From: Clostridia bacterium
Lineage (GTDB): Bacteria; Bacillota; Clostridia; Oscillospirales; CAG-272
Direction: 5' to 3'
Assembly (NCBI GenBank): GCA_017462385.1
Contig: JAFTRE010000012.1
Coordinates: forward strand, 34,019 to 98,018
DNA length: 64,000 nt
Shown here: positions 25,979 through 35,176 of the stretch, piece after piece
Position numbering within the stretch: position 1 is the first letter of the stretch
Layout of the letters: each line of letters starts with the position of its first letter
Program-made: the position numbers and the translations under genes
The notes under the pieces: model-generated
The model's database searches: none
What the model was told of the DNA's origin: nothing
The model's input: the letters and a program-made list of their open reading frames with translations, nothing else

Positions 25979-27691
25979 TTATGCCTCTGCGGCTGTTTCG
26001 CGCGCAGTGAGTACGGCATTGCCGAGGAAAATTCCGTCGAGACGCACTCGTGTTGCGGCTATGATACCGCCGGGCGCGGGGGATGAGAGCAATTCTTCCG
26101 TGCAGCTGTCGGCGCGGATCAGAGTCATATTGCCGCTGATAATACCGTCTATAGCTTTTGTGACGCCTCTGGCAGTGACAGCCGATGCGGACACAATATC
26201 GCCGCTCCGCACAAGTGCGGTCACATAATCCCACATACGGCGCAATTGTTCAAAGTCTACCATTCCGTCCGCTCCGACATTGGGGCGCAACAGGTACAGT
26301 GCACAGCCCGAATGCTCGGAACCGAGTGTGGATGTATGGTTGAGTCCCTGCGGCAGACGCGATGCCGCAGATGCAATAAATTCGAGAGCGGGGAGGTCGT
26401 CGAACACAAGGCGGCTACCTTTGTCGGGTATACAATATTCTATTTGCGCACGATATGCACCCAGCAGTATTTCGAGTGCGTCTTCAATGCCAGCATTTGT
26501 TACAGGAGGCGGAAGCTTTATATCAAAAGACAGGCAAATATCTCGATATGAAGCCCCGTTTGCTACGCAATCCGCGATGGCGGCGAGCGTGTTGTAAAGT
26601 GCATCGATAAACGGGGATGTGCTGTGATGCGCGGTGTGAGAGGTCAGCATTAAGGCGGATTGCGGCGAGTATGCGCGCACAGGCAGGGGTATGTTGCACT
26701 CGTGTTCCTCTCTCAGGTTTCCTACAACGGGCTGTATCGCTGTCATGGGGGAAAGCGATTTTATAAATTCCATGTCGTATACTACGGTTCTTGCGCGTTC
26801 GTGATTTATTGTCAGCTTTGCATCAGAGGTCAGACTTCCTATAACTCCCGACCACAGCATACGTTCGTTTGCCGCCCGCATAAAGATGTTTACATCTTCC
26901 GAAGGTATGACGGATATCAGTGCGCCGTGACAAGCATCGCAAATGGCTTCAAGCTCGCTCGGATGGGCAATGGGCAAAGCGGTCATATCGATGTAGGCGC
27001 CGTGGGCGATGCGGCAAAGCGCGCCTACCAGGCCCTCGCGGTCAATAAAAGCAATCGACCGTACTTGCTCTGCGGCGCTATCGGAGAGCAATTCTGTCAA
27101 AGCATTATTCATGCCTTCGTCAGTCATATCGCCCCATTTTGTTGTTAGGACCAACAGGTGGCCCGGTGTGGGTGTATATTCGGATGCGGTGCCAAGCGAT
27201 GCAAGATGTGTGGTCAGAGGTGCTTTGTGACTGCCGATATGCAATGAAAATTCCGAATTTTCACTGCTTTCAACTGTCATATTTGAGGATAATGATGAGC
27301 TTTTACCCGTCGTTGTGAGATAACTTGAAGCGACATTCATGAGCGAGTGCAATGTAGGCGCGGTTTTGCAATCGGGAAGCGCCGCGCGTTTGGCCATTAG
27401 ATCTGCATAGGTTTCGGCAAGAAGGGGAGAATCAGTCAAAAAGTCGGATATCGGGCAACGCGCGGGTGTGCGCGTTTGCAGTATACGGTCGAGAAGATAC
27501 AGCTCATCAAGCGTAGGATCGCGGTGCGCGACACGCAAATAAAAGCTTTGCAATGCCGTTAATTGCTCAACACTCATTGAGAGCATAACATCGTATTTCA
27601 TGCTGTGCAGCATTTGCGCAGAAAAATGTGCAAAATCCTTTACAATGCCACGCCGCCGTTCGGCGCTATACTGCATAATATCGTTATTCAT
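25979..27691 (-). CDS. PurL-like protein lacking active-site motifs (putative pseudoenzyme)
   Basis: A 570-residue protein collinear with the central part of the PurL at 3790-7479. Matching blocks are AHRDPTLDELYLLDRIL (55-71; PurL KRDPTITEIRMIDTYW), EDVNIFMRAANERML (265-279), SPFIDALYNTLAAIADCVANG (359-379), ILLGAYRAQIEY (408-419), and DYVTALVRSGDIVSASA (488-504). The WSDHCRH and ETHNHPTEIEPFGG motifs and the glutaminase domain are absent, so FGAM synthase activity is unlikely. It follows mtaB by 15 nt and probably shares its transcript. It may be a regulatory or scaffolding relative of PurL. No frameshift is seen over 570 codons, which argues for selection. Confidence 0.72.
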   Translation of the reverse strand: MNNDIMQYSAERRRGIVKDFAHFSAQMLHSMKYDVMLSMSVEQLTALQSFYLRVAHRDPTLDELYLLDRILQTRTPARCPISDFLTDSPLLAETYADLMAKRAALPDCKTAPTLHSLMNVASSYLTTTGKSSSLSSNMTVESSENSEFSLHIGSHKAPLTTHLASLGTASEYTPTPGHLLVLTTKWGDMTDEGMNNALTELLSDSAAEQVRSIAFIDREGLVGALCRIAHGAYIDMTALPIAHPSELEAICDACHGALISVIPSEDVNIFMRAANERMLWSGVIGSLTSDAKLTINHERARTVVYDMEFIKSLSPMTAIQPVVGNLREEHECNIPLPVRAYSPQSALMLTSHTAHHSTSPFIDALYNTLAAIADCVANGASYRDICLSFDIKLPPPVTNAGIEDALEILLGAYRAQIEYCIPDKGSRLVFDDLPALEFIASAASRLPQGLNHTSTLGSEHSGCALYLLRPNVGADGMVDFEQLRRMWDYVTALVRSGDIVSASAVTARGVTKAIDGIISGNMTLIRADSCTEELLSSPAPGGIIAATRVRLDGIFLGNAVLTARETAAEA

Positions 27692-27706
27692 AAACGGTTC
27701 CTTTCT

Positions 27707-29023
27707 TCATATCAGCTTTGCGGTGCACACTTCGCCGTCGGTGGAAAGCAGTTTTATCGGGACAATGTCAGCAGGGGGCGGAGAGGCGAGCGGGACTTTG
27801 ATTTCGATGAATGAGTCGGTGTGCCCGTAAGCATATGTGCCGTCGTAGGTTTCAAACAGCACTGTTGCGTCGGGCGACGACGATATCACGTTTTGAAGAA
27901 TATCTTTTTTAATTTGGGCTTGTTTTTGTATAAGTGATGCAGATCTATCGTGCTTGACGGACTCGGGAATTTGATCCGGCATTGAGGCCGCTACCGTTCC
28001 CGCACGGCGGGAATAAGCAAAAACGTGAATGGAGAGCAGCCGGGCCTGTTCGACAAATTCAAGCGTTTCGGCAAAATTCTGATCCGTCTCACCGGGAAAG
28101 CCCACTATCATGTCGGCAGTGAACTGCACATGTGGAATCGCTGTGCGTATGCTTTCGATCGCGCGCATCGCCATTGCCGCGTTGTATTTGCGGCGCATAC
28201 CTGCCAGCACGCTGTCACTGCCGCTCTGAAGCGAAAGATGAAAATGCGGAGTAAGCGAGCGGAGCGGAGCGATTTTTTCAATGAATGCGGGCTTGAAAAG
28301 CGACGGATCGAGTGAGCCGAGTCGCACCCTGCCTATCCCCTCAATTTTGTCGACCTCGCTCAGCAGGGATGCCAAGTCGGTGCCGTCAAGGTCGCGGCCG
28401 TATGAGGCGGTTTCGATGCCTGTCAGTACAACCTCGCGACATCCGTTTTCTGTGAGCGTGCGTATTTCTCGCAGAACATCCTCTTGCGGCTTTGATCTTA
28501 TTTTGCCCCTTGCCGATGGGATGATGCAGTAAGTGCAGTGCGATTCACAGCCATCCTCAATTTTGATGCAGGCGCGGGTACGCCCGAAGCTATTGATATG
28601 CATGCTTTCAAAGGGGGCCGTGTATATTTCGGGAATGTAAATGTCTGTTGAAGTGTTTTTTTGTCTCGAGCTTATAAGTTGCGCGGCGGCATCGGCGGCG
28701 GATAGCTTATTGGAGTTACCGCAGATGTAATCTACGCCGCCGATCTGCGCGACCTTGTCGGCGCTTGTTTGGGCGTAACATCCGGTGACTATTATGTATA
28801 CTTCTGAGCCATGTGCTCGTGCGCGGCGAATAAACTGCCGCGCTTTTCGGTCTGCCTCGGCGGTAACCGTGCAGGTGTTTATTATATAAGCATCGCAAAT
28901 ATTATCGGGCGAGAGAACTGTGAGCCCCAATTCCTCGCACCGCTCAGCGATTGCTTCGCTTTCGTATTGATTGACCTTACAGCCGAGCGTGTATATCCCG
29001 ACCGTGCCTCGTATATCTGACAT
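27707..29023 (-). CDS. mtaB: tRNA t6A37 methylthiotransferase
   Basis: Radical-SAM enzyme adding the methylthio group to t6A37 of ANN-reading tRNAs. The 438-residue protein has the N-terminal MTTase domain (IYTLGCKVNQYESEA, with three Cys for one iron-sulfur cluster, including INTCTVT and GCYAQ), the radical-SAM motif CESHCTYCIIPSARG, and a TRAM-like C-terminal domain. Absence of MiaB-specific features and the CKVNQ signature favour MtaB. AAAGGAG precedes the ATG. The PurL-like gene follows immediately. Confidence 0.92.
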   Translation of the reverse strand: MSDIRGTVGIYTLGCKVNQYESEAIAERCEELGLTVLSPDNICDAYIINTCTVTAEADRKARQFIRRARAHGSEVYIIVTGCYAQTSADKVAQIGGVDYICGNSNKLSAADAAAQLISSRQKNTSTDIYIPEIYTAPFESMHINSFGRTRACIKIEDGCESHCTYCIIPSARGKIRSKPQEDVLREIRTLTENGCREVVLTGIETASYGRDLDGTDLASLLSEVDKIEGIGRVRLGSLDPSLFKPAFIEKIAPLRSLTPHFHLSLQSGSDSVLAGMRRKYNAAMAMRAIESIRTAIPHVQFTADMIVGFPGETDQNFAETLEFVEQARLLSIHVFAYSRRAGTVAASMPDQIPESVKHDRSASLIQKQAQIKKDILQNVISSSPDATVLFETYDGTYAYGHTDSFIEIKVPLASPPPADIVPIKLLSTDGEVCTAKLI

Positions 29024-29132
29024 TGCAGCTCCTTTAGGGTTTTGTTATATATAATTTTATCACTATTTTGCCCGATTGTAAATAATATAACGAGAAAACT
29101 TTTGAGATAGGCAAAGTTTTTGAAAATAATAC

Positions 29133-29161
29133 TTGAAAAAATGAGAATGATGGAGTATAAT
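29133..29161 (+). promoter_or_regulatory. Sigma-A promoter of the Gfo/Idh gene
   Basis: TTGAAA (29133-29138), 17-nt spacer, TATAAT (29156-29161), about 75 nt upstream of the GTG start at 29237. Confidence 0.65.
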
Positions 29162-29236
29162 GAGATTGAAATGATCGCCTCTGGTGTGGCGGAGAGTAAA
29201 TAACCTTCGTGACTTTAACGGAAAGGAAGCATCATC

Positions 29237-30259
29237 GTGGAAAAAAGAGAAATTCGTGTGGCTATGCTGGGCTTTGGCGGCATCGCCAAGTCGCATAAGC
29301 GCGGATATGAGCGCCTTGAAAAGCAGGGCGTGCCCATAAAATTGGTCGCTGTTTGCGATATCGACGCAGAACAGTTTACAAAGGCCGCCAAAATAAATCT
29401 GGACGGCACGCCCAAGTGGGATCTTTCTCGTCAAAAGCTGTATACCAATGTTGACGCAATGCTCAAAGAGCAGGATATAGACATGGTCGATATATGCTTG
29501 CCTACATATCTTCATAAAGAGTATGCCTGCCGGATGCTCAGAGCCGGTAAGCATGTGCTGTGCGAGAAGCCGATGGCGCTGTCATCTGCTGACTGCGCGG
29601 AAATGCTGTCGACCGCCCGCGAATGTGGGAAAAAGCTCATGATAGGCCAGTGCCTGCGCTTTGAACCGCTTTACCTTTTTCTTAAAGACGCAATAGATAA
29701 AAATACTTTCGGTAAAGTCAAATATGCTATGTTTGACCGTCTGAGCAGTCACCCGCGTTGGGGCTTTGAGGGCTGGTATCGCGACACAGCACGTTCGGGC
29801 GGCGCTGTTATGGATCTTCATATACATGATGTTGACATGGTTCGCTTCCTGTTTGGCGAGCCACGAGCGGTCTCGGCGGTGTCTTATGATACCGAAACCC
29901 GTTGGGCGGTAATCAACAGCCGTTTCCATTATGATGACGATAAGCTTGTTGTTGCAAATGCTTCTTGGGATGAAAGCAGAACTATCAGCTTCAATATGAG
30001 CTACCGCGTTAATTTTGAGCAGGCGGAGGTAAAGCTGGAGAGCGGCAAGATAACGGTATACCCCAACGAGGGAGAAGTATATCAGGCCGAGTTGCCGTCT
30101 GCCGACCGCATGGCTGAGGAGATAAAATATCTTGCAATGAGCATACTCGAAGGCACGGAAAATGTCACAAATCCGCCCGAGAGCGCTATGGCGACCGTCA
30201 AACTGGTCGAACAATTGCGCGAGAGCGCTGACAATGACGGCAAGCCCGTTATAGTTTGA
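29237..30259 (+). CDS. Gfo/Idh/MocA-family oxidoreductase
   Basis: A 340-residue NAD(P)-dependent dehydrogenase acting on sugars or inositols. The Rossmann motif RVAMLGFGGIAKSH is at residues 5-18, and the family motif HVLCEKPMALS is near residue 100. The central GGAVMDLHIHDVDMVRFL holds the catalytic His/Asp region. Translation begins at GTG 29237 after AAAGGA. The upp gene follows by 24 nt, but a functional link is not obvious. The substrate cannot be told from sequence. Confidence 0.9.
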   Translation: MEKREIRVAMLGFGGIAKSHKRGYERLEKQGVPIKLVAVCDIDAEQFTKAAKINLDGTPKWDLSRQKLYTNVDAMLKEQDIDMVDICLPTYLHKEYACRMLRAGKHVLCEKPMALSSADCAEMLSTARECGKKLMIGQCLRFEPLYLFLKDAIDKNTFGKVKYAMFDRLSSHPRWGFEGWYRDTARSGGAVMDLHIHDVDMVRFLFGEPRAVSAVSYDTETRWAVINSRFHYDDDKLVVANASWDESRTISFNMSYRVNFEQAEVKLESGKITVYPNEGEVYQAELPSADRMAEEIKYLAMSILEGTENVTNPPESAMATVKLVEQLRESADNDGKPVIV

Positions 30260-30283
30260 ATTTAAAATAAAGGAGATATAACT

Positions 30284-30913
30284 ATGAGTGAGTTCCATCT
30301 GATCGATCACCCGCTGATCACACACAAGCTGTCCATTATGAGAAACAAAAAGACGGGTTCCAAGGATTTCCGTGAGCTGTTGGATGAAATATCCACGCTG
30401 ATGGGCTATGAGATCACCCGCGACTTACCGCTTGAGGACGTTACCATCGAGACACCCATTACAAAAATGAAGGCTAAAATGATCTCCGGCAAAAAGCTCG
30501 CCATAGTTCCAATACTTCGCGCGGGACTTGGTATGGTCGACGGACTTCAGAGACTGGTTCCCGTGGCAAAGGTAGGACATATAGGTCTTTACCGTGACCC
30601 CGAAACACATCAGCCTGTTGAATATTACTGCAAGCTGCCGTTTGATATTGAGGAGCGCATAGTTATTCTCGTCGACCCCATGCTGGCAACGGGCGGCTCG
30701 GCATCCGACGCGCTGACAATGCTCAAAAATAAGGGCTGTACACATATTCGTCTCATGTGCCTGGTTGCGGCACCCGAGGGCGTTGCCAAGGTTCAGGCGG
30801 ATCACCCCGACGTGGATATTTATTCGGCGGCGCTGGACGATCACCTCAATGAGCATGCATATATCGTTCCGGGTTTGGGAGACGCCGGCGACCGTATATT
30901 CGGTACAAAATAA
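30284..30913 (+). CDS. upp: Uracil phosphoribosyltransferase
   Basis: Salvages uracil to UMP with PRPP. The 209-residue protein has the PRPP-binding block [18 protein letters not shown] at about residues 125-142, the uracil-binding C terminus [17 protein letters not shown], and the [18 protein letters not shown] loop. AAAGGAG at 30269-30275 gives a good site for the ATG at 30284. The length and motifs are standard. Confidence 0.97.
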   Translation: MSEFHLIDHPLITHKLSIMRNKKTGSKDFRELLDEISTLMGYEITRDLPLEDVTIETPITKMKAKMISGKKLAIVPILRAGLGMVDGLQRLVPVAKVGHIGLYRDPETHQPVEYYCKLPFDIEERIVILVDPMLATGGSASDALTMLKNKGCTHIRLMCLVAAPEGVAKVQADHPDVDIYSAALDDHLNEHAYIVPGLGDAGDRIFGTK

Positions 30914-30921
30914 AATTAAAA

Positions 30922-30958
30922 CAGCACCAGCGGAGGGCTACCGTCCCTCCGTTTGCTG
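30922..30958 (+). terminator. Hairpin between upp and rluA-type gene
   Basis: Stem CGGAGGG / CCCTCCG (30931-30937, 30945-30951), extended by an outer CAGCA / TGCTG pair. There is no T-run, so termination may be partial. Confidence 0.35.
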
Positions 30959-30975
30959 TACATGGAGATAACCTG

Positions 30976-31938
30976 ATGCGTATTTTAAGCGTAAAGCGCA
31001 ACGATGCAGGGCAGAGACTGGATAAATTTCTGACCAAGGCAGTCAAGGGTCTGCCTGCGTCGCTGATGTATAAATTTATACGAACAAAAAAGATAAAGGT
31101 CAACCGTCACCGCTGTGAACAGAACTATATTTTGAAAGAGGGCGACGAGATACAGCTGTTTATCAAGGACGAGTTTTTCGGCTCTCCCGAGCAGGATGGC
31201 AGTGTCGGCACATTGGCGTCCATCAAACCCAAATTGAGCATAGTTTATGAAGATGACAATATTATATTGCTAAATAAACGCCCCGGAGTTTTGGTACACG
31301 AGGATACCGAGGGCGCTGACAATACGCTGACGATGCACCTCAAAGCATACCTTTATCAGCAAGGGGAATATGACCCCGAGGGTGAGCAGTCGTTTGCGCC
31401 TGCTATGTGTAATCGCATTGACAGAAACACAGGCGGCATCGTCATAGCAGCGAAAAACGCCGAGGCGCTGCGCGTCATGAATCAAAAAATCAAGGACGGA
31501 CAAGTCTCGAAATTTTACATTTGTGCAGTGCATGGGGTGCCAAAACGGCGTGAAGCTACGCTTCGCGCGTGGCTGCGAAAGGACAGCGCCAATAATACCG
31601 TTACCATTTCCGATGATAAAAAACAGGGATATAAAGAGATAATAACAAAGTATCGCGTACTGCGCACCGCGGGAGACCGCGCACTGCTTGAAATAGAGCT
31701 TGTGACAGGACGCACACATCAGATACGCGCGCAAATGGCGCACATAGGACATCCGCTTCTCGGTGAGGGCAAATATTCGAATAACCGCGCTGATCGCGCG
31801 GAGGGGTATAAATATCAAGCGCTGTATGCATACCGTGTGCGTTTTGACTTCTCGGGTGACGACTGCCTGCACTACCTTCGCGGCAAGCAATTTTCGCTCG
31901 GAGAGGACGAGATATGGTTCATCAAAGATTTCCGTTGA
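30976..31938 (+). CDS. RluA-family pseudouridine synthase with S4 domain
   Basis: Isomerises uridine in rRNA or tRNA. Residues 12-75 form an S4 RNA-binding domain (GQRLDKFLTKAVKGLPASLM); the catalytic loop MCNRIDRNTGGIVIAAKN carries the nucleophilic Asp, and LVTGRTHQIRAQMAHIGHPL is the C-terminal RluA signature. At 320 residues the length is normal. The ATG at 30976 follows GGAGA. Its end overlaps the lnt start by 25 nt, implying coupled translation. The target uridine is unknown. Confidence 0.92.
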   Translation: MRILSVKRNDAGQRLDKFLTKAVKGLPASLMYKFIRTKKIKVNRHRCEQNYILKEGDEIQLFIKDEFFGSPEQDGSVGTLASIKPKLSIVYEDDNIILLNKRPGVLVHEDTEGADNTLTMHLKAYLYQQGEYDPEGEQSFAPAMCNRIDRNTGGIVIAAKNAEALRVMNQKIKDGQVSKFYICAVHGVPKRREATLRAWLRKDSANNTVTISDDKKQGYKEIITKYRVLRTAGDRALLEIELVTGRTHQIRAQMAHIGHPLLGEGKYSNNRADRAEGYKYQALYAYRVRFDFSGDDCLHYLRGKQFSLGEDEIWFIKDFR

Positions 31939-33518
31939 CGAGACTGCTTTCAGCTTCTCCGGGACGTCTCGCACGCTTTATTATGTTGGCGCTTGGCGGC
32001 GCGTTGACCGCGCTTACAACCGTCATACCCGATGTAGGCTTGCTTGAATGGATATCATTGATACCCGCGGCACTTGTTGTTCTGGGACTTGCGCTCGACC
32101 ATAGAACCAAGCTTCGCCATGCTTACGGATACGGACTGTTTTTCTTCATGAGCTATTATTGCGTAATATATCATTGGTTTGTTGCGCTGTATCCGTTGGA
32201 GCCAACGGGCATGAGCCGCGGCTCTGCGTTAGTGGTGGTCATAGCGGGCTGGTTTGGATTATCACTTTTGCAGGCGCTCGGCGGTGGGCTGATATTTGTC
32301 GGCATGGTGCTGTTGGGCAGAACACCGCTTGTTAAACGTATTTCGCTGTTGCTTCCCGCGCTCGCGGGCGCGCTTTGGTGCATATTCGAGTGGAGTCAGA
32401 CATTTTTCTGGACTGGAGTGCCGTGGGGCAGATTGCCGATAGGACAGATCAAAACATTGCTCATGCTGCGCTCGTCTGCGTTTTTCGGATCGTATTTTGT
32501 AACATTTATGATAGTCGCAGTCAACTTTACAGTGGCATTGGGACTGCTGGAGCGCAAAAAGATCAAGTTGTGTTCTGCTTGCGCAGGAGTCCTTGTGATC
32601 GTTAATCTTCTGTTGGGGGTAAGCTCAACTCTTATCTATCAAAATGATGACGGCGAGACATTTCGCGTGGCGGCGATACAGGGAAATATAGCATCGGCTG
32701 ACAAGTGGGCAATGGACGCTGAAACGATCTTTGACATATATGCAGAGTTGTCATATGAGGCGGCACAGGAGGGGGCGGAGCTCATTGTTTGGCCTGAAAC
32801 CGCAATGCCGATCACGCTCAAGGATAATCCCAACCGTGTCATGCGTATGCAGGCGCTCGCCATGGTATGCGAAGCCGATATACTTGTCGGTATGTTTACC
32901 GATGACGGAAATGGAGCAAACCAAAATGCGCTTGTGCTGTTCAGGCGTGACGGCAGTATTTCGGAGGACATTTACGCCAAACGCAGGCTGGTGCCGTTCG
33001 GAGAATACGTTCCCATGCGAGCACTTATTGAAACACTTATCCCGCCGCTTACCGAGGTGGCGATGCTGGAGGAGGATCTCGCTCCCGGTAAGGACAGCGG
33101 CATCATAGATTGTAACGGTGTATCGCTTGGCTCTCTTATTTGCTTTGACTCGATATACGAGCGCGAGACTATCAGTAGTGTGCGCGACGGAGCCGAATTG
33201 CTGGTGCTTTCGACAAATGACTCGTGGTTTTATGACTCGGCGGCTCTTTACATGCATTTGTCACAGGCGAAGATGCGGGCGATAGAGTCGGGCAGATATA
33301 TCGTGCGTGCGGCAAATACCGGCATTTCCGCCGTTATCGACGGGCGGGGAAATGTTATAGAGACGCTCGGATCGATGGGGCGCGGGTATATAGTTGAAGA
33401 CGTATACACTTCACAGACCCAAACACTTTACACCCACATTGGGAACAGTTGGGTGTATATCATGATATTGTTTGTTACCGGCATGGCTCTTGTGGGAGTG
33501 TGGAAAAAAGATAATTAA
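31914..33518 (+). CDS. lnt: Apolipoprotein N-acyltransferase
   Basis: Adds the third acyl chain to the N-terminal Cys of lipoproteins at the membrane. The 534-residue protein has about seven N-terminal hydrophobic helices and a nitrilase-like catalytic domain. The catalytic triad is visible: Glu in VWPETAMP, Lys in YAKRRLVPFGEYVP, and Cys in LICFDSIYE. Start ATG 31914 has GGAGAGGA just before it, inside the upstream gene. Lipoprotein genes in this window (18, 23.4, 33.6 and 34.1 kb) are potential substrates. Lnt in Firmicutes is less widespread than in Proteobacteria. Confidence 0.92.
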   Translation: MVHQRFPLTRLLSASPGRLARFIMLALGGALTALTTVIPDVGLLEWISLIPAALVVLGLALDHRTKLRHAYGYGLFFFMSYYCVIYHWFVALYPLEPTGMSRGSALVVVIAGWFGLSLLQALGGGLIFVGMVLLGRTPLVKRISLLLPALAGALWCIFEWSQTFFWTGVPWGRLPIGQIKTLLMLRSSAFFGSYFVTFMIVAVNFTVALGLLERKKIKLCSACAGVLVIVNLLLGVSSTLIYQNDDGETFRVAAIQGNIASADKWAMDAETIFDIYAELSYEAAQEGAELIVWPETAMPITLKDNPNRVMRMQALAMVCEADILVGMFTDDGNGANQNALVLFRRDGSISEDIYAKRRLVPFGEYVPMRALIETLIPPLTEVAMLEEDLAPGKDSGIIDCNGVSLGSLICFDSIYERETISSVRDGAELLVLSTNDSWFYDSAALYMHLSQAKMRAIESGRYIVRAANTGISAVIDGRGNVIETLGSMGRGYIVEDVYTSQTQTLYTHIGNSWVYIMILFVTGMALVGVWKKDN

Positions 33519-33557
33519 ATTGATAAATTATTATTTTTGCTATTGTTGTGAATAATC

Positions 33558-33587
33558 TTGACATTTGTGACGTTTATGTGATATAAT
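33558..33587 (+). promoter_or_regulatory. Sigma-A promoter of small lipoprotein 1
   Basis: TTGACA (33558-33563), 18-nt spacer, TATAAT (33582-33587). Confidence 0.7.
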
Positions 33588-33633
33588 ATCAATGCGGTTT
33601 AAAATCGTATTATTATTTTCTTGGAGGAACAAA

Positions 33634-33951
33634 ATGAACAAGAACATTATCAGAGTTGCGGCTCTCGCAATGGTAGTCATTATGCTCGCTGCTACGCTCG
33701 CTTCTTGCGGCGGTCTGTCCGGTACATATAAGGGTACAGGAGTAGAGTACACCTTTAAGGGCAACAAGGTATCCATTCAAGTGAATGTATTTGGCGCGGA
33801 TATCGGCGATCCTATCGAGGGTACATACAAGATCTCCGGGGATAAGATCACGATCACCCTTGACAAGGATAGTGAGTATGCCGGAACATTTGATTTCGAA
33901 AAAGACGGCGATGTAATTAAGATCGGCGCATTTAAATACGAAAAGAAATAA
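33634..33951 (+). CDS. Small lipoprotein, beta-rich, unknown function (1)
   Basis: A 105-residue secreted lipoprotein with signal peptide and lipobox LASC (Cys about 26), then a short beta-rich domain with repeated G-x-Y and K-I-x-I patterns (EGTYKISGDKITITL). GGAGGA at 33622-33627 selects the ATG at 33634 over the in-frame ATG at 33592. It resembles the next gene, which suggests tandem duplication. No function is assigned. Confidence 0.8.
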   Translation: MNKNIIRVAALAMVVIMLAATLASCGGLSGTYKGTGVEYTFKGNKVSIQVNVFGADIGDPIEGTYKISGDKITITLDKDSEYAGTFDFEKDGDVIKIGAFKYEKK

Positions 33952-33960
33952 TAAAACACG

Positions 33961-33988
33961 GCGGGATGTGAAAACATCCCGCTTTTAA
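33961..33988 (+). terminator. Intrinsic terminator
   Basis: Stem GCGGGATGT / ACATCCCGC (33961-33969, 33974-33982) with GAAA loop and T-run. Confidence 0.88.
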
Positions 33989-34001
33989 TATTAAAAAACG
34001 A

Positions 34002-34030
34002 TTGACAAAAATCAATTTATATGATATACT
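34002..34030 (+). promoter_or_regulatory. Sigma-A promoter of small lipoprotein 2
   Basis: TTGACA (34002-34007), 17-nt spacer, TATACT (34025-34030). Confidence 0.7.
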
Positions 34031-34071
34031 ATTTAAGTATGAATAAAATTGCAACATAAGAGGTGTCTCGT

Positions 34072-34383
34072 ATGAAAAAATATATCGTAAAAATCGTTGT
34101 GTTGGCACTGGTTGTGACAACGCTTTGCTGCTGCTTTGTCTCGTGCGGAAATAAGCTTGGCGGCACATATATTTGCGAGGACTCAGCCATGTATGTCTCG
34201 TATAAATTCAGTCTGTTCAGCGATAAGCTTGTGATGTCGGTTTATGATATATCGTTCAACGGCACATATGAGATCGATGACGACAAGATATATATTACCA
34301 TTGCCGAGGACCGTCGCGAGCACACCTATTCCAAGGACGGCAAGACTATTTATATAGATGGCAAGGCTTATGTCAAGGAATGA
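34072..34383 (+). CDS. Small lipoprotein, beta-rich, unknown function (2)
   Basis: A 103-residue lipoprotein with a Cys-rich signal end (LCCCFVSCGN), the lipidated Cys probably in VSC. The mature part shares the pattern of the preceding gene (NGTYEIDDDKIYITI). The start at 34072 follows AGAGGTG. It has its own promoter and terminator, so the two genes can be expressed separately. Confidence 0.78.
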   Translation: MKKYIVKIVVLALVVTTLCCCFVSCGNKLGGTYICEDSAMYVSYKFSLFSDKLVMSVYDISFNGTYEIDDDKIYITIAEDRREHTYSKDGKTIYIDGKAYVKE

Positions 34384-34389
34384 TCGTGC

Positions 34390-34427
34390 AAATAAAAAAT
34401 CAGGCGGTGCAGCCTGATTTTTTATTT
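34390..34427 (+). terminator. Intrinsic terminator
   Basis: 15-bp stem (34391-34405 with 34412-34426), 6-nt loop, A-rich to T-rich arms, after the second lipoprotein. Confidence 0.88.
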
Positions 34428-34465
34428 ATGTAATGTATTTGTGCATTCATAAAGAGGAAACTGAA

Positions 34466-35176
34466 ATGAGATCGATTAAAATCAATCACTATTGCCGCGG
34501 ACTTCGGGCGGGTGTGCCCGTAATATTCGGCTTTATACCTACGGGCATTGCATACGCCATTATGGCAAGGCAGGCGGGCTTTACCGTGGCGCAGACCTGC
34601 TTGATGTCGTTGTCCGTATTTGCAGGGGCAAGCCAGATGATGGCGGCGGGCATGGTGGCGCAGGGCGCAAGTGTGATAGCTATTATACTTGCAACTTTTA
34701 TTTTAAACCTTCGCCATATCATTATGAGTGTTTGCGTCTTTAGAAGAATGCGCGCGGACAGAATCGTAATTAAGTTGCTTGCTGCTTTTGGTGTTACAGA
34801 CGAGTCATTTGCCATATTTACTACCGAAAGCGAGCAAAACTGTTCGGTTTGGTTTTTCCTTGGTATGATAACCGTTACCTATTCATCTTGGAATCTCGGA
34901 TCGTTGATCGGGGCAGTTGCATTGGAACTTCTTCCTGCGGCCGTTACAGCTAGCTTTGGTATCGCGTTGTACGCTATGTTTATCGCTATCATCATGCCCG
35001 GGCTTAGAGTGAATTTTAAGCTTGTGGCGCTTGTGTTGCTTACTGCAGTTTGCAACACGGTTTTCAATGCCTTTTTGGATTCCAGTTGGTCAATCGTTAT
35101 ATCCACGCTGGTTTGCGCATTTATAGGTGTGTTTTTTGTAGAGCTTGAGGAGGAAGAGACAGATGAGCAGCACTAA
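34466..35176 (+). CDS. azlC: Branched-chain amino acid exporter, large subunit (AzlC/BrnF)
   Basis: A 236-residue integral membrane protein exporting branched-chain amino acids together with AzlD. It shows the family's opening AGVPVIFGFIPTGIAYAIM, then SVFAGASQMMAAGM and ILNLRHIIMSVCVF, and the VTDESFAIFTTE block. AAAGAGGA (34450-34457) selects ATG 34466; the earlier in-frame ATG at 34433 has no site. It overlaps azlD by 14 nt, indicating translational coupling. Confidence 0.92.
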   Translation: MRSIKINHYCRGLRAGVPVIFGFIPTGIAYAIMARQAGFTVAQTCLMSLSVFAGASQMMAAGMVAQGASVIAIILATFILNLRHIIMSVCVFRRMRADRIVIKLLAAFGVTDESFAIFTTESEQNCSVWFFLGMITVTYSSWNLGSLIGAVALELLPAAVTASFGIALYAMFIAIIMPGLRVNFKLVALVLLTAVCNTVFNAFLDSSWSIVISTLVCAFIGVFFVELEEEETDEQH

